Below, in pieces: positions 38,567-48,326 of a stretch of DNA of 64,000 nt. Under the pieces are notes generated by a model that was given only the letters and a program-made list of their open reading frames with translations, was not told the DNA's origin and did not search any database. Each line of letters opens with the position of its first letter. Position 1 is the stretch's first letter. The stretch covers positions 467,806 to 531,805 of the forward strand of contig JAOVVO010000003.1 in NCBI GenBank assembly GCA_028564675.1, in the 5' to 3' direction. This DNA comes from Onchocerca lupi (lineage: Eukaryota > Nematoda > Chromadorea > Rhabditida > Onchocercidae). A program made the position numbers and the translations under genes.

Positions 38567-39748
38567 TCACAAACTTTTGCAGTCTGAAGAAATCTTTTTA
38601 TTACTTTCTATATTAAATTCTCTACGAAGAGCACTAGACAAATTTGTGTCTTCCCAAGAAAATCCACCGTCTTCTCCTGACTTTTTACCGAAGTGTCCAT
38701 AATAGGATGTACGTTTATATATAGGACGGTTAAGCGATAAATGTTTAATGATACCTTTAGTCGATAAATCTATATTACTTTCAACGAACTTTTTAATCCT
38801 TTTTTCGTCCACCATATTTGTACCAAATGTATCGATGTAGAATGAAGTAGGTTTTGATATACCAATTGCATAAGAAAGCTGCACAAGACAACGCTCAGCT
38901 AAGCCTGCAAAAACAATATTTTTAGCAAGATACCTTGCCATATAAGCTGCAGATCTATCAACCTTTGTTGCATCTTTTCCGGAAAAGGCTCCTCCACCGT
39001 GTGGGATATATCCCCCATAAGTATCAACCATAATTTTTCGTCCGGTTAACCCACAATCGCCAGCAGGTCCACCAACAACAAACCTACCAGTTGGATTGAT
39101 TAGGAGACTCTCCTCAGGGCACATCCACCCTTTAGGTAAAGATGAAACTATGTAAGGGTAAATTGTTTTTCGTACTTTTAACTGATCCAGGTTTTCTGGA
39201 TGTTGTATTGAGACAACAATACTTTCAGCACGCACTGGAAGATTGTCCTCATACACCAAGGTGACCTGCGATTTTGCATCTGGCCCAAGTTTTTCTTTTT
39301 TAACCGCATTCATGATATTTTTCAGAATTAAATGCGCATAAAAAATGGGTGCCGGCATAAGGCTCTCTGTCTCTGTTGTTGCATAACCATACATTATGCC
39401 CTGATCCCCAGCTCCTTGATCCACTCCTGCTGCAATATCATTTGATTGTTTATGTAACAATATATTTACTTCTACCTTTCTCCAGTGAAAGCCATCGTGC
39501 TCGTAACCAATATTTTTTATTGTATTCCTTACAATATTTTCAATTTTGCCATTTTCAATATTAGGTCCAAATACCTCTCCCGCTATAATAACATTATCTT
39601 TAGTAACTAAAGTTTCTATTGCAGTTCGTGAGTAAGGGTCAGTGAAAAGATATTCGTCAAGTATTGCATCTGAAATTTGATCTGCCACTTTATCTGGATG
39701 ACCAGCTGCAACTGATTCACTAGTTATTAAATTTTTATATAAACTCAT
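38567..39748 (-). CDS. metK: S-adenosylmethionine synthase
   Basis: MetK makes SAM from methionine and ATP. The 393-residue product is complete: SESVAAGHPDKVADQISDAILD at the start, the GAGDQGIMYGYATTET signature near residues 117-132, and GGGAFSGKDATKVDRSAAYMAR near 260-281. Length is normal. Related Rickettsia often have a decayed metK because they import SAM; here the gene is intact. It supplies the methyl donor for UbiE, among others. Confidence 0.97.
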   Translation of the reverse strand: MSLYKNLITSESVAAGHPDKVADQISDAILDEYLFTDPYSRTAIETLVTKDNVIIAGEVFGPNIENGKIENIVRNTIKNIGYEHDGFHWRKVEVNILLHKQSNDIAAGVDQGAGDQGIMYGYATTETESLMPAPIFYAHLILKNIMNAVKKEKLGPDAKSQVTLVYEDNLPVRAESIVVSIQHPENLDQLKVRKTIYPYIVSSLPKGWMCPEESLLINPTGRFVVGGPAGDCGLTGRKIMVDTYGGYIPHGGGAFSGKDATKVDRSAAYMARYLAKNIVFAGLAERCLVQLSYAIGISKPTSFYIDTFGTNMVDEKRIKKFVESNIDLSTKGIIKHLSLNRPIYKRTSYYGHFGKKSGEDGGFSWEDTNLSSALRREFNIESNKKISSDCKSL

Positions 39749-40094
39749 TCTTTAGTTTTTACTTATACAATAAAAGTTATTATAGAAAATATAGTTAGTA
39801 ATTACTAGATGAATGGACCTTATGGTACAAAAAGCTCCCTCTCATGACCCTTGCTTGCTAATTTGATAAACTGACTATATAGGATGCGTTTTTTACTATC
39901 TTCTATTCAGTTAAAGACACTTACCATGTTGGAAGCTAACAGAAAAATTAATCTAAATTAACAGAATAAAGTTGAATCAAGTCAATAAAAGATTTTTTAT
40001 TGTCAACTCCAATCAAACTCTACTAAATGAGAGATTAAAACTTAGATTATCTTTCCTAGTTTGTGAGCGATACCTTAGTAAAGTCAAAAAGATA
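39749..40094. other. Non-coding gap upstream of an ankyrin pseudogene
   Basis: Contains one copy of a diverged dispersed repeat (39850-40022). No gene is seen. Confidence 0.4.
39850..40022 (+). repeat. Diverged dispersed repeat, copy 1
   Basis: Shares ordered blocks with 50991-51160. These are TTGCTTG with nearby ATAAA, then GGATGCGTTTTTTA, then TAAAG-CA--ACC-GTTG, then GTCAATAAAAGATTTTTT. The spacing between blocks is nearly the same over about 170 bases. The function is unknown; it lies upstream of an ankyrin pseudogene. Confidence 0.6.
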
Positions 40095-40834
40095 CATTAA
40101 CCAAGAGGCTTTGGCTAATACTTTTCATGTAGCTATCATAAGTGGTCATAAAGATATTATAGAAATTTTCTGGATGAAAATATTATGGTGCATATGCAAA
40201 TGTTTCTAACTTTTTTAAGCTTCTTATACATCAAGAAGTAAGCATTGATATATTAGTATCAGTATAAATTATTATACACCGCTGTATTACGCTTCCTATT
40301 ATGGTGAATTAGAAGTTATAAAATTCTCTTTGTAGGAGAAGGACAAATGCTTATGTTGAGTGTAAGGCATTGATGGATCTAAGGATTTATACATATTGCC
40401 GCTTTAAATGGAGATAAGAATGCTATAGTAAAATTTCTCCTTGATCAAAAGGATCGAGTGTGTTAATGATTCTGATAAAGAGAGTTTGGACATCTTTGTA
40501 TTGCACTTGCTCAAGGGAAATATTTAAAAGTTGTAAAACTCTTTGTTAGAAAAGAAGCGAATATTGATATTACTAGAGAAATAAGTTTACACTATTATAC
40601 TTTGCTACTCAAGAGATCACTTAGAAACTGTAAAGTTTTTCTAAAGAGAGAGGCGTTAATGCTAATATAAAAAATGAGTGTGGTGAAAGGTTAATCGATT
40701 CTGTCAGAAAGAGTTATTCAAGTGATACGGCATTACTTTCTCCTTATAAGAGCTATATCATGCTATTAACACACTTTAAGAGAAAGCAACAAGAAAGGTT
40801 TTTATGTAGCATTTTTCATGCAGATATAAAATAA
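40095..40834 (+). pseudogene. Ankyrin-repeat protein gene, broken
   Basis: Ankyrin motifs occur in series across shifting plus-strand frames. They are ANTFHVAIISGHKDIIEIF, then YTPLYYASYYGELEVIKFL, then GFIHIAALNGDKNAIVKFLL, then LCIALAQGKYLKVVKLFVRK. The tail ends at TAA 40834 after YKSYIMLLTHFKRKQQERF. At least five stops or frameshifts interrupt it. Ankyrin proteins are common Wolbachia candidate effectors. The start is not defined. Confidence 0.8.
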
Positions 40835-42121
40835 GTTTTCTAATTTACTTTTTTTGAGGAACGTGGAGTTAAAATGTATGGTGAATATATAGTAATTATA
40901 CGTAGCTTATTTCAAATTTTATTATCACAAGGCAGCAAATTGCTTCTAAACAACTTAGAAACCTTAACTAAAATTTATAAGCGTATTGCACATGGTAAAC
41001 GAACATCGAAAAAGGAAGTAGAGAGAAACTTTCGCCTTGAGTAAGTTACTTAATAACTTTGAAAAACAGATAGACTTTAACTAACAGTTTACATCTGAGC
41101 CTAATTCAGGCTGAGTTATAAGATGCTCAATAAGCTATTAAGCTATAAACTAAAACTAAAAGTAATTTTGCTATTCACTTAGTACAAGTAATCACGTTGT
41201 TACTATTTATAATAGGACTGGTAATAAACTTGCTTATTTTAATAGCAATTCAGTATCCATCTTCAGATTTAAAAGTGCCGGTCAATTTATGGAAGTTGTA
41301 GAAAATGAGTAAAATCTGCTAACCTTGAAATAGAGAGCAAAGGCTTACCTTATTGAACACTTTGATGTTAATAAAGTTAACAGTAAATAAGATTAAGATA
41401 AAGTGTTAACTTCTAGGGGAACAAGATAAGGAGCTTGGTCTGATTTTCTAGAGTATTGTTATATAATTTTAATACTAAAATTAATGTAAAAAGCGATATA
41501 CTTTTATTTATCAGTACCGATATGTATTTAAGTAGTAAAAAATTCTAAGATTGTCTATTGAAAAAAGAGAAGTGATTATAACAGCTTAAGATCAACTTTT
41601 TTTTTGAAGGCTCAAAACGCAAGCTTGAAGAAGCAGAGCAGACACATATAACGAAACAATTTTTATTGGAAAAACTGGTTTTAAAGAAGCAATTAATTTT
41701 ATAGTGACAAGCTCGTTACTGATTTTTTTACTGGTCTAATTCTCTAAGAAAGCAGATGATAAACCTGAAACTCATCTAAATGATCTAACAGTGGACAGCT
41801 GAATTCCTAATATTTTTGTCACACTATTTTTATTTAATACTTGTTAATGGTAAATATATCATACCATTTAAATTTGTAAAGTTATTCTAACTTCTTAATT
41901 TTGATTAGAAAAAAGTAAAAAAATAAGGGAATAGGGTAAGCCCGGTTTTATGTAGTGATATATCAGTTGCATGCTTGTTGTGTAGCGAGTAGTAGCAAAA
42001 GAGAAGAAAAAGTGATTATTCTTTTGAAAAATGAATATTTTGAGAAGTAAAAGTTGTTATTGTAGCAGGTTTTGAGCTATAGTAAATTATCATAGAGAAA
42101 AGTTCACACAAAAAAGATTGA
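40835..42121. other. Decayed region between the ankyrin pseudogene and tRNA-Ile
   Basis: The plus strand has a 56-codon frame at 40874-41044 behind a GGAG site, ending RTSKKEVERNFRLE. Related-looking scraps follow at about 41210-41310 (for example RTGNKLAYFNSNSVSIFRFK) and 41450-41640. These are probably one dead gene of unknown family. Nothing intact is seen. Confidence 0.4.
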
Positions 42122-42195
42122 TGGGCCTGGGAAGAGTTGAACTTCCGACCTCACGCTTATCAGACGTGTGCTCTAACCGGCTGAGCTACAGACCC
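42122..42195 (-). tRNA. tRNA-Ile (GAT)
   Basis: The minus strand folds as a standard tRNA. The acceptor stem GGGTCTG pairs with CAGGCCC, the D arm has GCTCAGCCGGTTAGAGC, the anticodon loop is CTGATAA with anticodon GAT, and the T loop is TTCAACT. Discriminator is A and CCA is not encoded. It lies 10 bases downstream of rpmA on the same strand, so it may be processed from the rplU-rpmA transcript. Confidence 0.93.
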
Positions 42196-42205
42196 CATGA
42201 TTTAC

Positions 42206-42475
42206 TCAAGCTGAAACTGACACATCATTCGCAGGCAAAATGTCAATAAAAGTTTTTTTATTCATTGACTTTCTAAACTTAACCCAGCCTTCAACTTTAG
42301 CGAAAATCGTATGATCTTTACCCATACCAGCATTTCTTCCGGGGTGAAATTTTGTTCCCCTTTGACGGACAATTATATTACCAGGAGTAACTTTCCCGTT
42401 TTTTTTTATTCCTAACCTACGACCTGCAGAATTTCTACCATTACAGGAACTACCACCTGATTTTTTGGTCGCCAT
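42206..42475 (-). CDS. rpmA: 50S ribosomal protein L27
   Basis: The 89-residue basic protein starts MATKKSGGSSCNGRNSAGRR and has NIIVRQRGTKFHPGRNAGMGKDHTIFA in the centre, both diagnostic of L27. The N-terminal tail reaches the peptidyl-transferase centre. It follows rplU by three bases. Confidence 0.97.
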   Translation of the reverse strand: MATKKSGGSSCNGRNSAGRRLGIKKNGKVTPGNIIVRQRGTKFHPGRNAGMGKDHTIFAKVEGWVKFRKSMNKKTFIDILPANDVSVSA

Positions 42476-42478
42476 ATC

Positions 42479-42787
42479 CTACCTCTTACCTTTGAAGTTA
42501 ATTTCATTAATGCAAAGAACGGTTACATGCTGTCTATGGCCAGTTTTTCTACGGTAATTTTTTCTTCTCTTCTTTTTAAAAATTATAACTTTTTCTTCTT
42601 TACGTTGTTCAAGTACTTTAGCTTTAATAGTAACATTAGGTGAATAAGATAAATCGTTATCTGAAAGATAAATTACCTTACCGATCTCCACCTCCTTTCC
42701 TTCCTCAGCCTCTAATTTTTCTATTTTTATCACACTACCCTTTTTTACTAAATACTGCTTTCCGCCTGTTTCAATCACTGCAAACAT
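42479..42787 (-). CDS. rplU: 50S ribosomal protein L21
   Basis: The 102-residue product starts MFAVIETGGKQYLVKKGSVI and ends KKKRRKNYRRKTGHRQHVT followed by a short tail, as L21 does. L21 binds 23S rRNA and helps 50S assembly. It leads the usual rplU-rpmA pair. Confidence 0.97.
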   Translation of the reverse strand: MFAVIETGGKQYLVKKGSVIKIEKLEAEEGKEVEIGKVIYLSDNDLSYSPNVTIKAKVLEQRKEEKVIIFKKKRRKNYRRKTGHRQHVTVLCINEINFKGKR

Positions 42788-42959
42788 ATTAAATACACAC
42801 TTTTACTGTTAACTTTGATCGTAATCGTAAAGGATGTCATATATGCTGTCAAGACAAATGATTCTACCTAAGTTACATTAAACGTCTCTAGTAAATGCAG
42901 GAATGTACCATAAGCTAAAGCAATTCCATAAATTCTTAGTGATCATATCTCACGTTACA

Positions 42960-43200
42960 ATATAATGTTGTCTCATACTTTCATTATTTTCAGCGTCAAC
43001 ATTCATGTTATGTGTTAGTAACATTTTTGCTATGTAATTTTCTTTCCTTGATCAACCGGGTGTAGCGGAGTGTTATTATTTTTATCTTTAATGTTGATAT
43101 TAGGTATTCTTTATTTAATGAGACATTGTGCTACATCTAATTCTTTTTTATCTTCAGCATCAACAATATAGTTAAATCTATCCAAGGATTTTCTTTTAAT
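42960..43200 (-). pseudogene. Ankyrin-repeat fragment
   Basis: The minus strand reads AEDKKELDVAQCLI, then NINIKDKNNNTPLHPVDQGK, then LLTHNMNVDAENNE in shifted frames. NNNTPLH and the D/N-rich turns are ankyrin consensus. The segment probably belongs to the same dead gene as the fragment upstream at 43420-43990, which would be its N-terminal region. Confidence 0.65.
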
Positions 43201-43419
43201 ATACGCCAATTATCTCACAGTTACTACTTTTAACAAGCAAATGTAATGACGTATATTTTTGCTCACTGCAGGAAATAATAGAATTATAAATTAATTTACT
43301 GTGCTTACCTACATATCCCTAAACAGGTATAATATACCTCACATTGTATTATGTTATATTATAATTCATCAATTTTATAATTATCATTAAAATCTTTCCT
43401 CATTTTTTATTTTTTTTTG

Positions 43420-43990
43420 TACCTCATCCTTATTGCCACTTTTTGCACCAGCCTGTGGATATTTACTATTTTTTTCCTTAATCTAATTATTGGGTATCTA
43501 TTAAGCAACTTAATAGCACTACACAGTTTTTTTCTCATATTTTGCTTTTCTCTCATTATCACGAGAAGCAATTAAAACATAAACCTTCTTGGAATCTTTG
43601 CTTGTCACTTGTGCTACTATATATTCCTTTCAGTGTTTCACTACCTCATACAAGTAGCTTATACATCTCTTTCACACAATCCACTTTGGTTCTTTTTTGA
43701 TTACCACTTGTTTTATTTTAGCCTTCTTTTGCCTCACTTAAAGTACTAACCCAGTACTCCACTTTTTTGAAAAGCTCTACAAAGGCATACTTTGCTTTAA
43801 GTGTTAAGCAATGCTGCACTTTTAGCATTCCTATATTCAGAAACTTACCTTCTATGTCTATTTTTATAAACGAAATTTTCTCTCCTTGATGCTTTCTGCT
43901 TAATATTACTCTCAGTCTCCTTACTTCATATTGTGTTGAAATCCCACTGGATCAAAATCAATGCTTGTAGCAATAATAAAATTCTTTATT
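43420..43990 (-). pseudogene. Unrecognised gene remnant, possible N-terminal part of the ankyrin gene
   Basis: An open minus-strand stretch of about 55 codons at 43721-43886 includes EKISFIKIDIEGKFLNIGML and LKAKYAFVELFKKVEYWVST. It continues past a stop as KTSGNQKRTKVDCVKEMYKL and LKGIYSSTSDKQRFQEG. Three or more stops and a frameshift break it. I do not recognise a domain. Confidence 0.5.
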
Positions 43991-44479
43991 CCACATTGAA
44001 CTTTTCACTACTCTTGCTTTTTAAAACAAGCAATAAAATATTTTACTAAGCTAAATTTACCATTTTTTGTTAATAATCTACCTATATAGACTCTTGCATT
44101 TCTATTTTACGTGTACTTGATTTGTATAAATTTCCATGCTGTTTCTTTGTCTATCTATTTGATTTGTTTCTTTTACATTGCAAAACAACATCATCAAAAC
44201 TTGAAATTGGCTCAAATTCTGTGCTGGCAAGCAAGGATATTTTTTTACCCCATAACACGTAGAAAAATAACACCTAAACACAACTCTTGATAGGTAATAC
44301 CAAGGTAAAGACGATGGTCTATGTTCCAGGTAGAGTAATTTTCAGATATTTCCAATCTTGTGTAATTTCATGAATAGTATCAATAAATAGTAAAAAAAGT
44401 AATCAACTTATATGTTTCAATATACAGATTTCAAAGCATAGATTTGAAAGTATTATAAGATGTGTTATTATATAAGAAA

Positions 44480-45904
44480 CTAATTACTTAATCTTTCACT
44501 TAGAATCAAATTCACAACGTTAGGGTTAGCTTTTCCTTTGGTAAGTTTCATAACTTCGCCAACAAAAAATCCGTATAATTTTATCTTACCGCTTTTGTAT
44601 TCTTGAACCTTATCTTGGTTGTCATTGATGATTTTGCTGATAATTTTTGATATTTGTTCTTTATCAGCTATTTGTTTCAGGTCCTGCTCTTCTATAATAA
44701 GAGACGCAGGTTTACCAGTCTCAAACATAATATTAAAAACTTGCTTACCAAGTTTAGCAGATATCGTTTCATCAACGATAAAATCTAGAAGTTTTGATAA
44801 GGCATTTGCTTTAACTGGAGAGATCGTAATATCAATACCTGCTTTATTCAAACGACCGAAAAGTTCTACGGTTAACCAAGTAACTGCGAGCTTTGAATCA
44901 TGCTTTTTTATTAATTCCTCAAAGTAATCAGCAATTGCTTTATCAGAAATAATGACGTCCGCGTCATATTCGCTGATACCTAATTCCTTGATGTATCGTA
45001 GTTTTTTTTGATTTGGCAATTCGGGCAAAGATGACTTAATAGAATCGATTTTATCCTGACTTACTTCAATAGGCAATAAATCAGGTTCAGGGAAGTACCT
45101 GTAGTCGCTTGCATCCTCTTTATTCCGCATCACTTTTGTTTTTCCTAAAGCGATATCAAACAATAAGGCGTCTTGGTTTACCTCTCTGCCATTCTCTAAA
45201 ACTTCAATTTGCCTTTGTATTTCATACTCTATAGCTTGAATAATGTAACGTATTGAATTTAAGTTTTTTATTTCACAACGAGTGCCAAATGTGCTACTAC
45301 CTTTTGGGCGCACAGAAACATTTGCATCACAACGAAGTGACCCCTTTTCCATGTCACCATCACATGAACCAATGTAACGCAAAATCTGCCTCAATTTTTT
45401 CATAAATTCTGCAGCTTCTATAGATGACCTAAGATCCGGCTCTGAAACGATTTCCATTAAAGGAACTCCTGCACGATTTAAATCTACGTAAGTTTTGCTT
45501 TTTCCATGGATACTCTTCCCTGCATCTTGCTCTAAATGAATCCTTGCAATTCTTATTCCTTTTTCATTACTGTCGATAAACACTATGCCGTTCTTAACTA
45601 TTGGCTCAAAAAATTGAGTTATCTGGTAACCTTGCGGTAAATCAGGGTAAAAATAATTTTTTCGGTCAAAGTAGGAGCACTTATTAATTTCTGCAGAAAG
45701 TGCAAGGCCGGTGCGTATCACCTGTTCTATAGAGTAGTAATTCAATACTGGTAGTGTACCTGGCATTGCTGCATCAAATAGAGAAACTTGAGTATTGTGC
45801 TCAGTACCAAACTTAGTTGATGAACTAGAAAATAGCTTTGTTTTAGAAGAAACTTGAGCATGTACCTCAAGTCCAATCACTGCCTCCCAATCCTCTTTTG
45901 CCAC
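44480..45904 (-). CDS. gatB: Aspartyl/glutamyl-tRNA amidotransferase subunit B
   Basis: GatB is the kinase/transamidase subunit of GatCAB, which converts misacylated Glu-tRNA-Gln (and Asp-tRNA-Asn) to the correct amide. The 474-residue product begins EDWEAVIGLEVHAQVSSKTKLFS and has the signature DLNRAGVPLMEIVSEPDLRS and later DYRYFPEPDLLPI. The C-terminal YqeY-like tRNA-binding domain is complete, ending KGKANPNVVNLILSERL. gatA and gatC are elsewhere. Confidence 0.97.
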   Translation of the reverse strand: MAKEDWEAVIGLEVHAQVSSKTKLFSSSSTKFGTEHNTQVSLFDAAMPGTLPVLNYYSIEQVIRTGLALSAEINKCSYFDRKNYFYPDLPQGYQITQFFEPIVKNGIVFIDSNEKGIRIARIHLEQDAGKSIHGKSKTYVDLNRAGVPLMEIVSEPDLRSSIEAAEFMKKLRQILRYIGSCDGDMEKGSLRCDANVSVRPKGSSTFGTRCEIKNLNSIRYIIQAIEYEIQRQIEVLENGREVNQDALLFDIALGKTKVMRNKEDASDYRYFPEPDLLPIEVSQDKIDSIKSSLPELPNQKKLRYIKELGISEYDADVIISDKAIADYFEELIKKHDSKLAVTWLTVELFGRLNKAGIDITISPVKANALSKLLDFIVDETISAKLGKQVFNIMFETGKPASLIIEEQDLKQIADKEQISKIISKIINDNQDKVQEYKSGKIKLYGFFVGEVMKLTKGKANPNVVNLILSERLSN

Positions 45905-46319
45905 GCATTTGATTTAAATAATAATTTAAATATTCTATAAAATTAGCATAAAAAGTCAAAATAAAACCTGTGATTTAAAGTCATCATGTTGTAAACGAAC
46001 ATTACAATTTTAGGTAAAAATGCAAAAACTACTTAACAATCTCCACCGTTTTCTTTCTATTATGACAATGAAGATATTTAATTATTTTCAATCTGTATGA
46101 AGAGTAAACCACAGAAGTGCCGCGTAACTGATACTTTATATCTCTACGATGTTTCTAGTTTTTTACTATATAACTTGAAGTACATTTATTAAAGTGTTTA
46201 AGAGAGTATCGTCAACACTGAAAAACAGATAGGTGAGGCAGGATTCCCTTCGCCTTTTTCTTCATTTGATAAACTGAAATACCAAAATACTGGAACAACA
46301 AAAAGATCAAACACCACCT
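45905..46319. other. Intergenic region between dnaK and gatB
   Basis: No gene or RNA is visible. The sequence holds the gatB promoter region and the end of the dnaK transcript; I cannot point to a convincing terminator. Confidence 0.4.
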
Positions 46320-48239
46320 CTATTTATTCTCTTCTTTGTTATCTATATCCTGATAATCAGAATCTACCACTTTTCCTTCCTCACTATTTGATGTAGATGA
46401 GCTAGCAGAGTTTTCTCCACCATGTTGTTGAGATTCTTTATACATAACTTCTCCAAGCTTCATAGATAATTGAGAGAGATTAGTAATCTTCTGCTGTATT
46501 GAATTAGTGTCATTAACGTTACTAGATTTACTAGTTTCCTTTAACTCATTGATCGCATTTTCAATAGCGGATTTATCCTCTGGTAAAACTTTATCACCAT
46601 ACTCCTTCAAAGATTTTTCTGTATGATGAATCAAACTATCTGCCTGATTTTTTACTTCAATAAATTTCTTACGCTCCTCATCTTCTTGTGCCTTCTCTTC
46701 AGCTTCTCTCACCATACGACTTATTTCGTCATCAGATAAACCACCTGAAGACTGAATACGTATTTTCTGCTCTTTTCCAGTAGCCTTATCTTTTGCAGAA
46801 ACGTGTACTATTCCATTCGCATCTATATCGAATGTCACCTCAATCTGAGGAATCCCACGAGGAGCAGGTGGTATTCCTTCTAAACTAAATTGACCAAGTA
46901 ACTTATTATCGGCTGCCAGTTTTCTCTCGCCTTGATGCACTTTGATAGTGACAGCAGCTTGATTATCTTCTGCAGTTGAAAATATCTGAGATTTTTTAGT
47001 AGGAATTGTAGTATTACGTTCAATAAGTGGAGTAAATACTCCCCCTAAAGTTTCGATACCAAGAGAAAGTGGTGTCACATCAAGCAATAACACATCTCTT
47101 ACATCACCTTGAACAATTCCTGCTTGTATTGCAGCCCCAATTGCCACAACTTCATCAGGATTTACTCCTCTATGTGGATCTTTGCCAAAGAATTCTTTAA
47201 CCTTCTCAATTACTTTTGGCATACGAGTCATTCCACCAACAAGCACCACTTCACCGATTTGACTAGCAGATATACCAGCATCTTCAAGAGCTTTTTTACA
47301 AGGAATCATAGTCTTTTTAATTAAATCATTCACTAAACTTTCAAGTTTAGCCCTTGTTAACTTCATATTTAAGTGTTTTGGGCCACTTGCATCAGCTGTA
47401 ATGAACGGCAGATTTATTTCTGTTTCCATCGCGCTTGATAACTCAATTTTCGCTTTTTCCGCAGCTTCTTTGACCCTCTGCATAGCCATCGGATCATTTC
47501 TCAAGCCAATGCCAGTGTTTCTTTTAAACTCATCCAATAAATAACTTACTACTGCATCATCAAAGTCTTCACCGCCGAGATGAGTATCACCATTTGTTGC
47601 TTTTACCTCAAAAACCCCATCACCTATTTCAAGTATTGAAACATCAAATGTACCACCACCAAGATCATATACTACTATTGTGTGTCCATGTTTCTTATCA
47701 AGACCATAAGCAAGAGCTGCAGCAGTAGGCTCATTAACTATCCTGAGTACATTTAATCCAGCAATTTTCCCTGCATCCTTTGTTGCTTGGCGTTGGGAGT
47801 CGTTAAAATATGCTGGCACTGTTATTACAGCATCCTTTACCTCTTCTCCAAGATAAGCTTCCGCTGCTTCTTTCATGTTTTGCAGTATAAATGCACCAAT
47901 TTGACTAGGAGAGTATTCTTTATTACTAGATGTTTTAACCCATGCATCGCCATTTTTTGCTGCAAACACCTTGTATGGAACATTTAGATTTTTTATCTCA
48001 GGATCACTATGTTGACGGCCTATTAACCTTTTAGTAGCAAAAAAGGTATTACTTGCATTTGTAGTTGCTTGTCTTTTTGCAGGAGCGCCAATCAGTCTCT
48101 CTCCCGATGAAGTAAACGCAACTATAGATGGGGTAGTTCTTGCTCCCTCTTTATTTTCTATTACCTTCGTATCTTTGCCCTGCATTATCGCGACACAAGA
48201 ATTTGTTGTTCCAAGATCTATACCTATTGCTCTCCCCAT
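46320..48239 (-). CDS. dnaK: Chaperone protein DnaK (Hsp70)
   Basis: DnaK is the ATP-dependent Hsp70. The 639-residue product begins GRAIGIDLGTTNSCVAIMQG and has IVNEPTAAALAYGLDKK and VYDLGGGTFDVSILEIGDGV. The substrate domain contains LLLDVTPLSLGIETLGGVFT, and the C-terminal lid ends in an acidic tail (DYQDIDNKEENK), as in proteobacteria. A GGGAG ribosome site precedes the ATG. dnaJ is not adjacent. rne lies 87 bases upstream on the same strand. Confidence 0.98.
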   Translation of the reverse strand: MGRAIGIDLGTTNSCVAIMQGKDTKVIENKEGARTTPSIVAFTSSGERLIGAPAKRQATTNASNTFFATKRLIGRQHSDPEIKNLNVPYKVFAAKNGDAWVKTSSNKEYSPSQIGAFILQNMKEAAEAYLGEEVKDAVITVPAYFNDSQRQATKDAGKIAGLNVLRIVNEPTAAALAYGLDKKHGHTIVVYDLGGGTFDVSILEIGDGVFEVKATNGDTHLGGEDFDDAVVSYLLDEFKRNTGIGLRNDPMAMQRVKEAAEKAKIELSSAMETEINLPFITADASGPKHLNMKLTRAKLESLVNDLIKKTMIPCKKALEDAGISASQIGEVVLVGGMTRMPKVIEKVKEFFGKDPHRGVNPDEVVAIGAAIQAGIVQGDVRDVLLLDVTPLSLGIETLGGVFTPLIERNTTIPTKKSQIFSTAEDNQAAVTIKVHQGERKLAADNKLLGQFSLEGIPPAPRGIPQIEVTFDIDANGIVHVSAKDKATGKEQKIRIQSSGGLSDDEISRMVREAEEKAQEDEERKKFIEVKNQADSLIHHTEKSLKEYGDKVLPEDKSAIENAINELKETSKSSNVNDTNSIQQKITNLSQLSMKLGEVMYKESQQHGGENSASSSTSNSEEGKVVDSDYQDIDNKEENK

Positions 48240-48326
48240 AATGAATACTCCCTTGTAAATATTACTTAATATAAGGATATATAAGTATGAAACTTGCCAA
48301 TTACAAGTCCCACTTAGGATTTCTAG

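Larger units (their letters stand above)
42788..44479. other. 1.7 kb decayed region between gatB and rplU
   Basis: Two groups of minus-strand remnants are described separately, at 42960-43200 (ankyrin) and 43420-43990. I see no intact gene. The rplU promoter should be at the left edge. Confidence 0.45.

Noticed and set aside
46258..46279. TTTGATAAACTGA match to part of the dispersed repeat
   Set aside because: Only 13 bases match and none of the other repeat blocks are present nearby.
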